Shown here in pieces: positions 9,717 through 19,612 of a stretch of DNA of 64,000 bases; position 1 is the stretch's first letter, and each line of letters starts with the position of its first letter. Source of the stretch: Paralithodes platypus (lineage: Eukaryota > Arthropoda > Malacostraca > Decapoda > Lithodidae); the NCBI GenBank assembly GCA_032716605.1, contig CM064530.1, positions 7,650,158 through 7,714,157 of the forward strand, given 5' to 3'. Below the pieces are notes generated by a model. That model saw only the letters and a list, made by a program, of their open reading frames with translations. It was not told the DNA's origin and did no database searches. A program made the translations under genes and the position numbers.

Positions 9717-9930
9717 CCCCTTGAAGCTCTGATGCGTTTTTGGCAGTTTATTTTGGCTATCATTAGACGAATTGTATGCAGCTTAGGAAGGATCTGTGGG
9801 TATTAAAAGGGTAAATATACTATCTCAATCAACCCTTTGACTTCCATATGCCGTTACTAATCTGAATAAAATCATCTAATAGTAGCCAGAAAACAGAACA
9901 GAAACGCGTATTGGAGCTTGAAAGGGTTAA
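9713..9930. mobile_element. TTAA MITE, family C
   Basis: Bounded by TTAACCCCTTGAAGCTCTG and GAGCTTGAAAGGGTTAA. Inside, ATCATTAGACGA and TCATCTAATAGTAGCC face each other. The CCC next to TTAA resembles piggyBac-type ends. Confidence 0.85.
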
Positions 9931-9985
9931 TATATTTATTGTGCGCCTGAGTATATGCATATATATATACAGTATTCTCTTATGC

Positions 9986-10360
9986 TTAAGGGGAGGAAGA
10001 CCGTTTTTCTGGACCCCCTTCTCCCTAATGTTTAGCCCCACTAGTTTTGAGATTATAAGACGTTCGGTCCATTAGTTTTGGCGATTTTAACACCTTTCGC
10101 CCCATTTCGTTGTCAATTTTAAGACCTTTCGTGCCATTTAGGTGTCGATTATTTCCTGGCGAGCGATAGCGAGCCTGCGATTTTAAGAGGAACCGGCCTT
10201 CGGCCGGGAAATTTTTCTACCGAAAAATGTACAAATTTATCTTGAAGGGGGGTCTAGGGGGTGTTTTTCTAAGCTTGATGGAGGTCTAGCGAGGAAACTA
10301 AAACAAATAAATATGAATACATTAATTAATAGACCAAACAAACGGCCAGTCTCCCCTTAA
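9986..10360 (+). mobile_element. TTAA MITE, family A, best-preserved plus copy
   Basis: 375 bp with TTAA at both ends (TTAAGGGGAGGAAGACCG and GGCCAGTCTCCCCTTAA). Visible parts: subrepeats of about 32 bp around 10045-10150, the GGCGAGCGATAGCGAGCC block (10159-10176), hairpin CCGGCCTTCGGCCGG (10193-10207), hairpin TTTTTCTACCGAAAAA (10212-10227), and AAGCTTGATGGAGGTCT near 10271. No open frame of note, so it is non-autonomous. Confidence 0.93.
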
Positions 10361-10441
10361 TTATTGTATATGGAAAAGGTAATATTGAGGTTTATAGTGC
10401 TCATTATGACTTTGGAAGTGATACAGTGGCCAAAACAAGGC

Positions 10442-10590
10442 TATTTCCTGGTCATTTCGTTGTATTCCTTCTCATATTCATTTCCTGGTCATTTCGTTGT
10501 ATTCCTTCTCATATTCATTTCCTGGTCATTTCGTTGTATTCCTTCTCATATTCATTTCCTGGTCATTTCGTTGTATTCCTTCTCATATTC
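10442..10590. repeat. 37-bp minisatellite, 4 units
   Basis: TTTCCTGGTCATTTCG starts at 10444, 10481, 10518 and 10555, a strict 37-bp period. Because 37 is not a multiple of 3, the open frame across it reads a different frame in each unit and is not a gene. Confidence 0.95.
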
Positions 10591-10633
10591 ATTCAAATCT
10601 TCTAACAATATTGCTCGGGTTTGGCACCATGTC

Positions 10634-10716
10634 TAAGTTAAATTCATGTAGTTAAATTCATGTAGTTAAATTCATGTAGTTAAATTCATGTAGTTAAATT
10701 CATGTAGTTAAATTCA
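10634..10716. repeat. 14-bp minisatellite, about 6 units
   Basis: Exact AGTTAAATTCATGT units in tandem. Confidence 0.95.
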
Positions 10717-10799
10717 CCTCTGTTATCATTCTAGAACTTTTGTGTTTCATTTGTTCTCTTTCCTTTCTTTATTTTACTTGACCATATCACATTTGTTCT

Positions 10800-10966
10800 T
10801 TATCACCACCATCATCATCACCATCGTCATTACCATCATCCTCAACCTCACCACCATTACCATTATCGTCACCATTTACACCATCATCATAATCATCATC
10901 ACCACCACCGTCACCATCATCATAATCATCATCATCATCATCATCATCATCACCATTAGTAGTCAT
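10800..10966. repeat. (CAT/CAC)n trinucleotide tract
   Basis: Degenerate CATCAC repeats ending in pure (CAT)n. The Ile/Thr-rich open frame across it is an artefact. Confidence 0.9.
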
Positions 10967-11094
10967 ATTACTGTTATTCCTGGTGATGCTTCCCCAGTTT
11001 CACTCTTATCTTGGCCTTCGTTTGTCTGGTTTCACTTTTAAGGCTACACTCAGGGTTTTATCATTTACTGTGTGTGTACGAGACCACAAAGCGA

Positions 11095-11147
11095 GGCGTG
11101 AACACATATACACCGATAAACACACATACACATACAGACGCACACAT

Positions 11148-11181
<34 letters not shown>

Positions 11182-11895
11182 GAACACAGAAACACACACA
11201 CACGCGCACAGATACACACACCAGCAGAGACACACACACAAGCCCAGACATACACCCGCAAACACAGACACAAGCAGACACACACACGCAGGCACATATA
11301 CATACATGCACACAAGCACACACACACACACACGCACAGACACACACACAAACAGAGACACACACACAAGCCCAGACATACACCCGCAAACACAGACACA
11401 AGCAGACACACACACGCAGGCACATATACATACATGCACACAAGCACACACACACACACGCACAGACACACACAAAAGCAGAGACACACACACGCCCAGA
11501 CATACACCCGCAAACACAGACACACACACGCAGGCACATATACATACATGCACACACACACACACACACGCACAGACACACACACAAGCAGATACACACA
11601 CACAAGCCCAGACATACACCCGCAAACACAGACAGACACACACACGCAGGCACATATACATACATGCACACACACACACGCACAGACACACACACAAGCA
11701 GAGACACACACACAAGCCCAGACATACACCCGCAAACACACAGACACAAGCAGACACACACACGCAGGCACATATACATACATGCACACAAGCACACACA
11801 TACGCAAACACACAGACACAAGCAGACACACACACGCAGGCACATATACATACATGCACACAAGCACACACACACACGCAAACACACAGACAAGC
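11095..11895. repeat. CA-rich array with 115-127 bp higher-order units
   Basis: GCAGGCACATATACATACATG recurs at about 11289, 11416, 11530, 11646, 11765 and 11838, separated by (CA)n and the shared block CAGACATACACCCGCAAAC. All frames are open on both strands because stops are rare in CA/CG repeat, so the 290-330 codon frames are not genes. Confidence 0.93.
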
Positions 11896-12153
11896 AAACA
11901 TTTGATCTCCTCCGACGTTTGACATTCCATTCTAACCCTTTTCCTTCATTTAATCTCCCCCGAGGATTTAGCTCCTATTATTAGTCTCACCTGACTCTAC
12001 CAGCACAGTTTTTGTATGTATGTATGTATGTTTGTTTGCGTACGTGAGCGTTTATGTATACGGGCATTTGCGCACTTACTGCATGTTCTTATATTCTTAT
12101 GTATGTATATATGTATGTATATGTATGCGTATGTATGTGTGTACGTATGTGTA

Positions 12154-12159
<6 letters not shown>

Positions 12160-12239
<80 letters not shown>
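12160..12239. repeat. (TA)n microsatellite
   Basis: Pure TA for about 80 bp, preceded by degenerate GTATGT repeats from about 12015. Confidence 0.95.
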
Positions 12240-12241
<2 letters not shown>

Positions 12242-12429
12242 TAAAATAAATGTGTATATGTACTGTATATCACTTACTCTCATGGTTAATTTATGATCAT
12301 TTGTACTTTGCACTAGCATCATTATTGTATTTTTGTGTTTTAAATTTTAAGTATATTATACTCACACATTGTAAACTGAGCTTACCATTTTCATATCTGT
12401 ACATCTCATGTCCATCCACTAAATTGTAA

Positions 12430-12474
12430 AATGTGTATTTTCAGCTCATGAGGCTGCCATTCTTTAATAAACCG

Positions 12475-12506
<32 letters not shown>
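12430..12506 (+). mobile_element. possible retroelement end with (ATT)n tail
   Basis: GGCTGCCATTCTTTAATAAACC is followed directly by about nine TTA units. A polyadenylation-like AATAAA before a short tandem tail fits a retroposon 3' end, but no second copy is seen here. Confidence 0.3.
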
Positions 12507-12799
12507 ATACACACGCAAGACAGACACACACACACAAACGTACACCCTTACAGCCCATTCCGGTAATTAACGGTGGGCCATATACCTTTTAAGATAATTG
12601 GTATATATAAGATTATTAAGCATGTAGTTACTACCCTTTATTTATATCTAAGATGCCACCATAATCTGCCTTATATTCGAGTTTTACCTTGAGATTGGAA
12701 GCAGGAGAGAACGCGTGTACACTCTTCACTCTCCAGAATCACACTGAGCTTTCCTGTTCTTGGCGGGTGTTCTTATATAGGTGAATCAGGAGAGAAAAC

Positions 12800-12995
12800 G
12801 GGAACTGGAAGAAAATGATGATGATGAACAACAAGAAGATTACGTTAATGATGATGATGATGAAGAAGAAGATTATGTTAATGGTGATAATGATAATGAT
12901 GAGGATGAAGAAAGAAGAATAAGAATGAAAATAAGACGGAGGACAAGCAGAATGACGTAAGCAAGGAAGGAGAGAGAGAGAGAGAGAGAGTCAAG
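12800..12995. repeat. (GAT/GAA)n and (GA)n tract
   Basis: Degenerate GATGATGAAGAA repeats followed by (GA)n near 12970. Confidence 0.85.
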
Positions 12996-13050
12996 AAAGA
13001 TAAAGGAGGAAGATAGACCAATAAAATGGAGGTAATAAAGAGAAGCATAA

Positions 13051-13263
13051 TTAACCCTTAGAAGATTATGACGTATTTTGACACTATTCTGGCTATCATT
13101 AGACGATTTTATACAGCTTAAGAAGGAATCTGTGGGAATTAAAAGGGTAAAGACGCTCAATTAACCCTCTGACTTCCATACACCCTTCCTAATCTGAATA
13201 CAATCGTCTAATAATAGCCAGGAAACAGAAACAACATGCGTAATTGTATCTTGAAAGGGTTAA
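13051..13263. mobile_element. TTAA MITE, family C, best complete copy
   Basis: 213 bp, TTAACCCTTAGAAGATTATG to TCTTGAAAGGGTTAA. It contains the uninterrupted GGGAATTAAAAGGGTAAAG that serves as the empty site for the nested insertion at 26266. ATCATTAGACGATTTTA and CAATCGTCTAATAATAGCC are the inverted inner arms. Confidence 0.88.
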
Positions 13264-13289
13264 AGGAATGAATAATATTGGCAGAGTAG

Positions 13290-13520
13290 AGTGTAAACCA
13301 TACAATTACAAAGAATAAACAGTATCTCAAAGACCTTGCAGCCCATTCCGAGGAAATACTCTTGAAACGAGATAAATTGTGTAGTGCACGTGAAGTGAAA
13401 TCACACCCATTGCAGATTATGCAAAACACTATCTAATTTACTCTTAAACTACGCTACTGAAGAACTATTTACTAACTCTGAGGGATGTTTGTTCCAGGTA
13501 GAGCAGATCTCATAAGTGAA
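13290..13520 (-). mobile_element. LINE C-terminal fragment, copy 1
   Basis: Aligned with 39640-39890 on the same strand: CCTTGCAGCCCATTCCGAGG, AGTGCACG, TGCAGATTATGCA and TTTGTTCCAGGTAGA occur in the same order. The minus-strand reading suggests a NLPSEVVN/FKKRIDG-like LINE ending, broken by frame changes. Confidence 0.5.
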
Positions 13521-13569
13521 GACAGTTTCCCTACTTAATAGTGCGGAAATAAAACAAATATGGATAATG

Positions 13570-13815
13570 AGAGAGAGAGAGAGAGAGGGAGAGAGAGAGA
13601 GAGAGAAAGAGAGAGAAGATATATATGTACTGCAAACAAGAACACATAAGAGTTATACAGGAAGCCATTATGCTGTATAGTTGACTAAAGTTGTCCAAGT
13701 ACACTACACACATACACTCACGAACACATCCACATATACACAAACACACACACATACATAGACACACGTACACACATACACTCACACACACATTCACACA
13801 CGCAGACAAACATAT
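13570..13815. repeat. (GA)n then degenerate (CA)n
   Basis: GA repeat at 13571-13617 and CACATACACA-type repeat from about 13705 to 13815. Confidence 0.85.
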
Positions 13816-13984
13816 ACCGAAACACAGAATAGACAATAATTAACTAATAATCGAACATGCAAAAAATAAAAATAAATAAACAAATAAATAAATTAGTACA
13901 AAAAATACTGAAATAATAAAATAATAATGATAATAATTATTATTACTATTATTTTTATAATTATATTTGTAAAAACAATTTGTT

Positions 13985-15041
13985 TGTCTATGTGAGTGAG
14001 GGAGGCAAAAGTCAGAACTGACTGTAGCGAGTGCTTCCCCCATAGTTGAAAGAGTGACAGAGCCAAAATTAAGGGACGTTCGAGCCAAAATGCCTGGCCA
14101 CATGGAGTTTGAAGCAATTTAAGTCATAGGAAGAGGGAAAGACTGATTCTGGGAGAGAGTTCCAGAGCTCAGCTGTTGAATATAAGAAACACTGAGAATA
14201 ACGTTTCACTCTTGGGTTGGAGAGTTGCACAGAGTAGGGGTGGGATTGTGTTGCAAGACGGGTACCACGTACCCTACGTAGAGGAGGTGATATACACTGG
14301 GAGAGCTCTGAGGAGCACTGATTATTGTAGTAGCAATAGAATAGCGAGAGAGATGCAACATTGTGGCGAAGAGAGAGAGATTGCAGAGAATTGGAGAGTG
14401 GATGGGAATTAATGATACGAAAGGCTTTCCTTTCTACTTTGTCTAGGAATTCGGTGTGAGAGGATCCTCCCCACACATGTGAACTATACTCAATACAAGG
14501 ACGCACTGTGCTCCTGTACAGAGCAAGAAGCTGTTCAGGGGTAAATAACGAACCCCTTGAGGCGGTTGAGCACACCCAGCTTCTGGGAGGCTACCTTAGC
14601 AAGACTGATAATATGGTCCTTCCAAGTGAGAGCAGAAGAAAAAGAGACACCAAGAATATTGAGAGAAGATGAAGGATTGATTTTTGTATTGCTGAAGTAT
14701 AAGGGATAGTCCACTGGGAGTTCCGGAAGGGTAGTAAGATGGAGAAATTGGGTTTTGGAAGCATTAACGGCAACAAGGTTTTCTCTGCCCCAATTGGAAA
14801 TAGTAGTTAGATCAGAAGATAAGTGTTGTATGGCTTCATTATGTTTGTTTTTGAGGGATTGGTGGCTGGGGCTTCTGGAAAACTAATTGAGTAGTGTAAG
14901 GTAGAGTCGTCTGGCATATGAATGGATGGGACTGGAGGTACAGTTGAGAAAATCATTTATGAAAATTAGGAAGAGAATAGGAGATAGGACAGAGCCCTGA
15001 GGAACACCGGAGTTGATAGGATAAGGAAGTGAGCGATGCAA
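13985..15041 (-). pseudogene. Jockey/CR1-like LINE: reverse transcriptase 3' half and 3' UTR
   Basis: The minus strand starts near 15040 with SGVPQGSVLSPILFLIFIND (RT motifs 4-5 region). The catalytic YADD follows as SYA, a one-base insertion, then DDSTLHYS in another frame near 14905-14925, so the polymerase is dead. The frame 14575-14069 then gives LYRSTVRPCIEYSSHVWGG, LDKVERKAFRIIN and ELWNSLPESVF, the standard C-terminal region, and stops. The 3' UTR to about 13985 contains a TGTCACTCTTTCAACTATGG block that recurs at 42400-42540. A homologous fragment lies at 38555-38860. Clade assignment is tentative. Confidence 0.8.
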
Positions 15042-15235
15042 TGGGGTATGTGCCTGAGTATATACATAAATACATACATACATACATTCATGTTCAATAT
15101 GCCAGGAAAATTTGATGGTTTTGTTAAAACAAAAAACTGTATATCCTGTACTGTACCAGTATAACAAAAACATTATTATGGCTATGGAGATATTTGAAAG
15201 TATGTATGTATGTAGATACTCAGGCACATACCCCA
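15042..15235. mobile_element. 194-bp TIR MITE at the LINE boundary
   Basis: Terminal inverted repeats TGGGGTATGTGCCTGAGTAT (15042-15061) and its complement ending 15235, extended inward by TACATA repeats on both sides. No TTAA at the ends, so it is unrelated to families A-F. No clear target duplication was found. Confidence 0.75.
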
Positions 15236-15567
15236 ATGATGGGGATGGCCGACTCGAGACAGAGCCCAAATAGAAACAACATTTAAAGTTCCAATTCTTC
15301 GGGTCCGGGACCACTTTCGCATTCCCTCGGCCCTTACTCTGTCACGTCGAGTAGTAGAATTTTACAAGGGGAGGAGGATTCAGCCCCCTGCCCCCACTTG
15401 AAAGTGAAGAGAGGAAAGCATCAGCAGTGGCACTAAGATGGCGGAGGTTGGCCATCTCTGTTACTATAGCGTTTCTAATAACCCTATGTGACTTTGGCCT
15501 TGTAGTGTTGCCATCCCGTGGGCTGTGTTGCTGACTTACCTGTGGTGTGGACGAGCCAACACCTAGC

Positions 15568-15783
15568 ATAGCCCCTTCTGTACCGGCGACGTCTTTTTAA
15601 TATCACTCTAGCTCTATTTACTCGATTGTGTGCAGTTTAAGAAGGATCTGTGGTAGTATAAAGGGTTAAGTGAGATAGTTCGAAGCCTATTAATTGTTGG
15701 TGGCCCCTTTTAAACCGAATACAATCGTCTAATAGTAGCCAGAATATAGTTAAAGGATGGCACCGGTACTGAAAGGGTTTTAA
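15568..15783. mobile_element. TTAA MITE, family B
   Basis: GCCCCTTCTGTACCGGCGACG start and GCACCGGTACTGAAAGGG end, with TAATAGTAGCCAGAATATAG inside. The terminal TTAA has mutated at both ends. Confidence 0.85.
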
Positions 15784-15823
15784 CAACGTCATTGAACAAA
15801 TATTAAACTAGATGGATGATACC

Positions 15824-16140
15824 TTAAGGGGAGATTTCCACTTGAGGGATTATTTTCTCACCCACTTTCTCCCTCATGTTTAACTCCACTGTTATTGATA
15901 TTTTAAGACGTTTGCCCCATTATTTTGACGATTTTAAGGACTTTCAACCCATTTCTGTCAATTTTAAGACCTTTCGTGCCATTTAGGTGTCGATTTTATC
16001 CTGGCGAGCGATAGCGAGCCTGTAATTTAAGAGGAACCGGCTTTCAGCCGGGACATTTTTCTACCGAAAAATTTACAAATTTATCTTGAAAGGGAGTCAA
16101 GGGGGTGTAATTTCAAGCTTGATGGATGTCTGTCTCGAAT
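15824..16140 (+). mobile_element. TTAA MITE, family A, right end lost
   Basis: Left end TTAAGGGGAG at 15824. All landmarks are present through AAGCTTGATGGATGTCTG near 16117-16134, where a 30-bp tandem array begins in place of the normal right end. Confidence 0.85.
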
Positions 16141-16148
16141 TGTTGGGT

Positions 16149-16394
16149 GATTTTTGTGTATTAATATTCACTTAGCTATATTGTTGTGTATTAATATTCA
16201 CTTAGCTATATTGTTGTGTATTAATATTCACTTAGCTATATTTGTTGTGTATTAATATTCACTTAGCTATATTGTTGTGTATTAATATTCACTTAGCTAT
16301 ATTGTTGTGTATTAATATTCACTTAGCTATATTGTTGTGTATTAATATTCACTTAGCTATATTGTTGTGTATTAATATTCACTTAGCTATATTT
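16149..16394. repeat. 30-bp minisatellite, about 8 units
   Basis: TTAATATTCACTTAGCTATA repeats at 30-bp spacing (16161, 16191, 16221, then one 31-bp step). Unit identity is near perfect, so the expansion looks recent. Confidence 0.95.
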
Positions 16395-16509
16395 TTTTGA
16401 TTTTTCAGTATATCACAATATAACCAAATGCCATGCCACAATGAAAAAAAATTCAGCTTAGGAATTGCATCCACAGAGCTTTTCTAATTCTTGACCTCCG
16501 ACAACATGT

Positions 16510-17084
16510 TTAACCCTTTCAGTACCGGCCACGTCCTCTTCATTATATTCCGGCAATTATTATAGGATATTATTCAACTTAGGAAGGACGTGTAGCATTA
16601 GGAGGCTACAGACTCAACTATCCCTTTTAAGGTGAGGCAGACCGTTTGTTTGGTCTATTAATTCATGTATTCATATATTTTTTTAGTTTCCTCCCTAGAC
16701 CTCCATCAAGCTTAGTAAAAAAAAACCTAGACCCACCTTCTACATAAATTTGTACATATTTCGGTAGAAAATTTTCCTGGCCGAAGGCCGTTTCCTCTTA
16801 AAATCGCAGGCTCGCTACCGCTCGCCAGGAAATAATCGACACCTAAATGGCATGAAAGGTCTTAAAATTGACATCGAAATGGAGCGAAAGGTGTTAAAAT
16901 CGGCAAATTAATGGGCCGAAGGTCTTATAACCTCAAAACTAGTGGGGCTAAACATTAGGGAGAAGGGGGTCCAGAAAAACGGTCTTCCTACCCTTAACTA
17001 CCACAAATCCTTTCTAAGCTCTATAAACTCGTCTAAATGTAGCTGAAATTTAACAACAGACAACCCCGGTAGTGAACGGGTTAA
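16510..17084. mobile_element. TTAA MITE, family B, host of a nested family A element
   Basis: Ends TTAACCCTTTCAGTACCGG and CCCGGTAGTGAACGGGTTAA. The body stops at ACTATCCCTTTTAA and resumes TTAACTACCACAAATCC. Family copies read similar text without a break. Confidence 0.85.
16627..16997 (-). mobile_element. TTAA MITE, family A, nested in family B
   Basis: 371 bp, TTAAGGTGAGGCAGACCG to CGGTCTTCCTACCCTTAA, with full reverse landmark order. Confidence 0.9.
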
Positions 17085-17318
17085 TATGTTTAATAGTGTC
17101 GTCTAATGAAAGGTGGCTAAACTTAAGAATAATAAAACAATCTTTTACACTTGGAATCCATAGAGGTCAGTTCACGGGCAGAATGACGTGCAGGAGAGAG
17201 AAGAGGATGGGAAGATTGAAGGCGAGGGCATAGCAACACAAACAGGATTTGATGCAAGAAAAAGAAATACAAAAAAATACAGAATCTGGTGGGTATAAAA
17301 GTGTCAATAGCTTTTTTG

Positions 17319-17420
17319 TTAACCCTTTCAGCATTCCAGGACGCCTTTCTAACTTAATTTGGCAAACATTAGACGATTGTATTAAGTTTTAGAAGACCCT
17401 CAGGGAATCCAAGGGATCAA
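17319..17420. mobile_element. TTAA MITE, family B-like, left half
   Basis: TTAACCCTTTCAGCATTCCAGG, then ACATTAGACGATTGTATT. The right half is absent. Confidence 0.55.
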
Positions 17421-17439
17421 GTCTGAGAATGAGGTTGAG

Positions 17440-17600
17440 GGATGGAGTGGAGAGATGTATGGGGTAGAGGTGGATGGGCTGGGAGGAAGGACTAGTATTG
17501 TCGTCGGACATCACGGCCTGGAAGAGGTTTGTTCGTGGCCACCCCGTCAGAGATTAGGACGTCTGGCAATAGATAGATAAATAGATAGACGAAAATCTCC
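17440..17600 (+). mobile_element. RTE-like LINE 3' terminus with (GATA)n tail
   Basis: The plus-strand frame gives MGWEEGL, ITAWKRFVRGHP, matching AGWEEGHRLTGDRGAWGRFV at 62250-62190 (minus). It then ends ACGTCTGGCAATAGATAGAT. This links the bare ATAG-tailed modules elsewhere to a coding LINE. Confidence 0.7.
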
Positions 17601-18845
17601 ACCCCCTCCACTACTGTAATCTGATTGATGGCCTACGCGTGCCAGCTACTTCAACTTCTGACCACAACCACATCATTATTTGTAATGAAAATATTTATAA
17701 TGGGATGCGGGAATGCATTTCTAACTCATTGATGTAATTTTCGTTGCGTTTTGCGTTAGTCGGATTGTTGGCGCGATTTTCGCATCAGGGATGGTTCCAT
17801 TCAAACTTATTATTGTACTCCTTGTGTTAATAGAGTTTTTAGAGTTTCTATCATCGAAAAGACCGCAGATTGTTCCACCTCCCAGTGTTATTTTTTCCCG
17901 CCATTGTGTACTGTCAGTTTGTCAAGTCACGAGCGTCTCTCGTTGCCATTGTTATAGGGAGAGAGAAGTTGAGGATTGTTACTAGTTTTCGCCACAGAAG
18001 AACAATTTACATAGACTTAGTACATAGACTATATCTCTATATTGTTAGAACATGTTAAGTGTTCTTCATCATCATACACCTTAAACGTGAAGCCAAGCAT
18101 ATCACAATAGAAATTCTTGCTTAACAAATTATGTCATTGAACTTCACCTCTAATTAGTATCATTTACTTTCCATATTTTGTAAACACTTCATTTAGCTGG
18201 CAGGGAGTGTTACTTCTCTTTCTAATATTTAAGATTAGCTATGAAGTCACTATAATTGCATTTGATATAAAACTAGTCACTAATTATGTTTTTAATTAGT
18301 TACCCATAGAACTCTAGTTTTCTTATAGGATTTTTAGAGAAAACGAATACTGTTTATGGATAACCATATGAAGTTATGTTAATATCCTCAGTGTTTTATT
18401 TATTATCGTTTATTTAGAACAGTTGCAAGCAAAATTATTAACTCATTTTATATAAATAAGAAATAAAGTGCCAATATATTTAGGCGCTTATCAGGGGTGC
18501 TTGAATGAAGAGGAAGAAGTACCAAAGAACACAAACAATATGTAGGCTACACGAGATATGGTTTATATAAAGAGAAGACATACAGTATATATAAAAGTTT
18601 CAAAGTCCTAAGGAAAAAAGCATATGCATTATAATTTGGGCTGGCCAGGAGTCTCGGTATGTCTGTGTGGGGAAAAGGCTGGTAGCATAATATGGTCTCC
18701 GAGCAGGATGGCTTCGGACGTCGTCTGTTGCTATTGGTGGACCTAGGGCATTGTCGACACACGGCAGCTCCTTTGTTGGGCGTTGCAGGGCAGCTATTTC
18801 GTCAGGTTAAGGCCAGGAGGCAGCTTCTTCATCAGGCAGTGCAGG
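17601..18845. other. unique AT-rich DNA, no supportable gene
   Basis: Short open frames only. No splice-bounded exon or known domain was recognised. Confidence 0.4.
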
Positions 18846-18848
18846 CAG

Positions 18849-19310
18849 CTACTTCTTCAGGTATCTGTGGGAAATTTTAAGTGGGATCGAGTCCCTAGCC
18901 CAAGCAGCCAGAGTTTGGGGTAGCTCGTCCTTCCAATGTTGGTTTAGCTGGTTGTAGTAGTCGTCTTTTTCGTTGCTGATACCGCCGCAGATCGACTGCT
19001 TCAGCTCCTTCTTTACCTCAGGACACTCCGACACCAGATGTGAGTCCAGTGGTGGCTGCGGCAGGCTTAGAGGGCTTCGTCAAATATTTTCTCAGTATGA
19101 AGGGTGTAAGCCCTTATGTCTTTATTATTTAGGATGCCTCTTATATCGCCAATGCCGTTCAGTGTCCACTAAGTTGGTCTCACTTAATGGGGTCCTTCTG
19201 TCCTTCGTGGAGAGCTGCTGCACCTTCTGGATCGGGAAACTGGGTTGCTGCTGGTGCTGCGTTTGGAGGAAGAGGGTTTTGGGCTGTTGGAGAGTTCCAA
19301 GTCTGAGCAA
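18849..19310 (-). pseudogene. protein-like relic, unrecognised
   Basis: Two minus-strand frames of about 61 codons (19310-19125 and 19034-18849) have unbiased composition, for example SECPEVKKELKQSICGGISN and LNQHWKDELPQTLAAWARDS. They are in different frames with stops between. This may be a decayed retroelement gene or an old pseudogene. No domain was identified. Confidence 0.25.
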
Positions 19311-19464
19311 TGCTAAAATGATCTGCCTATCTCCTGCTGGTTCCAGGGTTTATAAGGACCTGCCCTGGCATGGTAGCGTGATGTATCATTATTTTTATTA
19401 TATGCATTTGTATTATTTTTATCATCATTATTATATATATTTGTGTGTTATTTTTTTATGTGCA

Positions 19465-19612
19465 GGAAGGAGTCAAAATGCAAAGTTGCCTGTAAGTTTC
19501 CCTCCTAAGATGAAAGAGTGATAGAGAGCTAAAATCAAGGTACGTTAGAGGTTATTTAGGTGTGTTGGAAAGAAGTGAGGTGTGCTTGTTAAGTGTAGAG
19601 AAATTAATAGGA
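19465..19612 (-). mobile_element. retroelement 3' UTR module
   Basis: TGAAAGAGTGATAGAGAGC, AATCAAGGTACGTTAGAGG and GGTGTGCTTGTTAAG are shared with 46790-46925, and the first part also with 42400-42540. It is therefore a repeated 3' region of the Jockey-like LINE. Confidence 0.5.

Noticed and set aside
10983..11984. Open frames of about 290-330 codons on both strands
   Set aside because: They lie in (CA)n-type repeats with 115-127 bp higher-order units, and all frames are open together. Composition, not coding, explains them.
18973..19521. 182-codon Cys/Tyr-rich plus-strand frame
   Set aside because: Its composition fits the shadow of the better-balanced minus-strand frames in the same interval.
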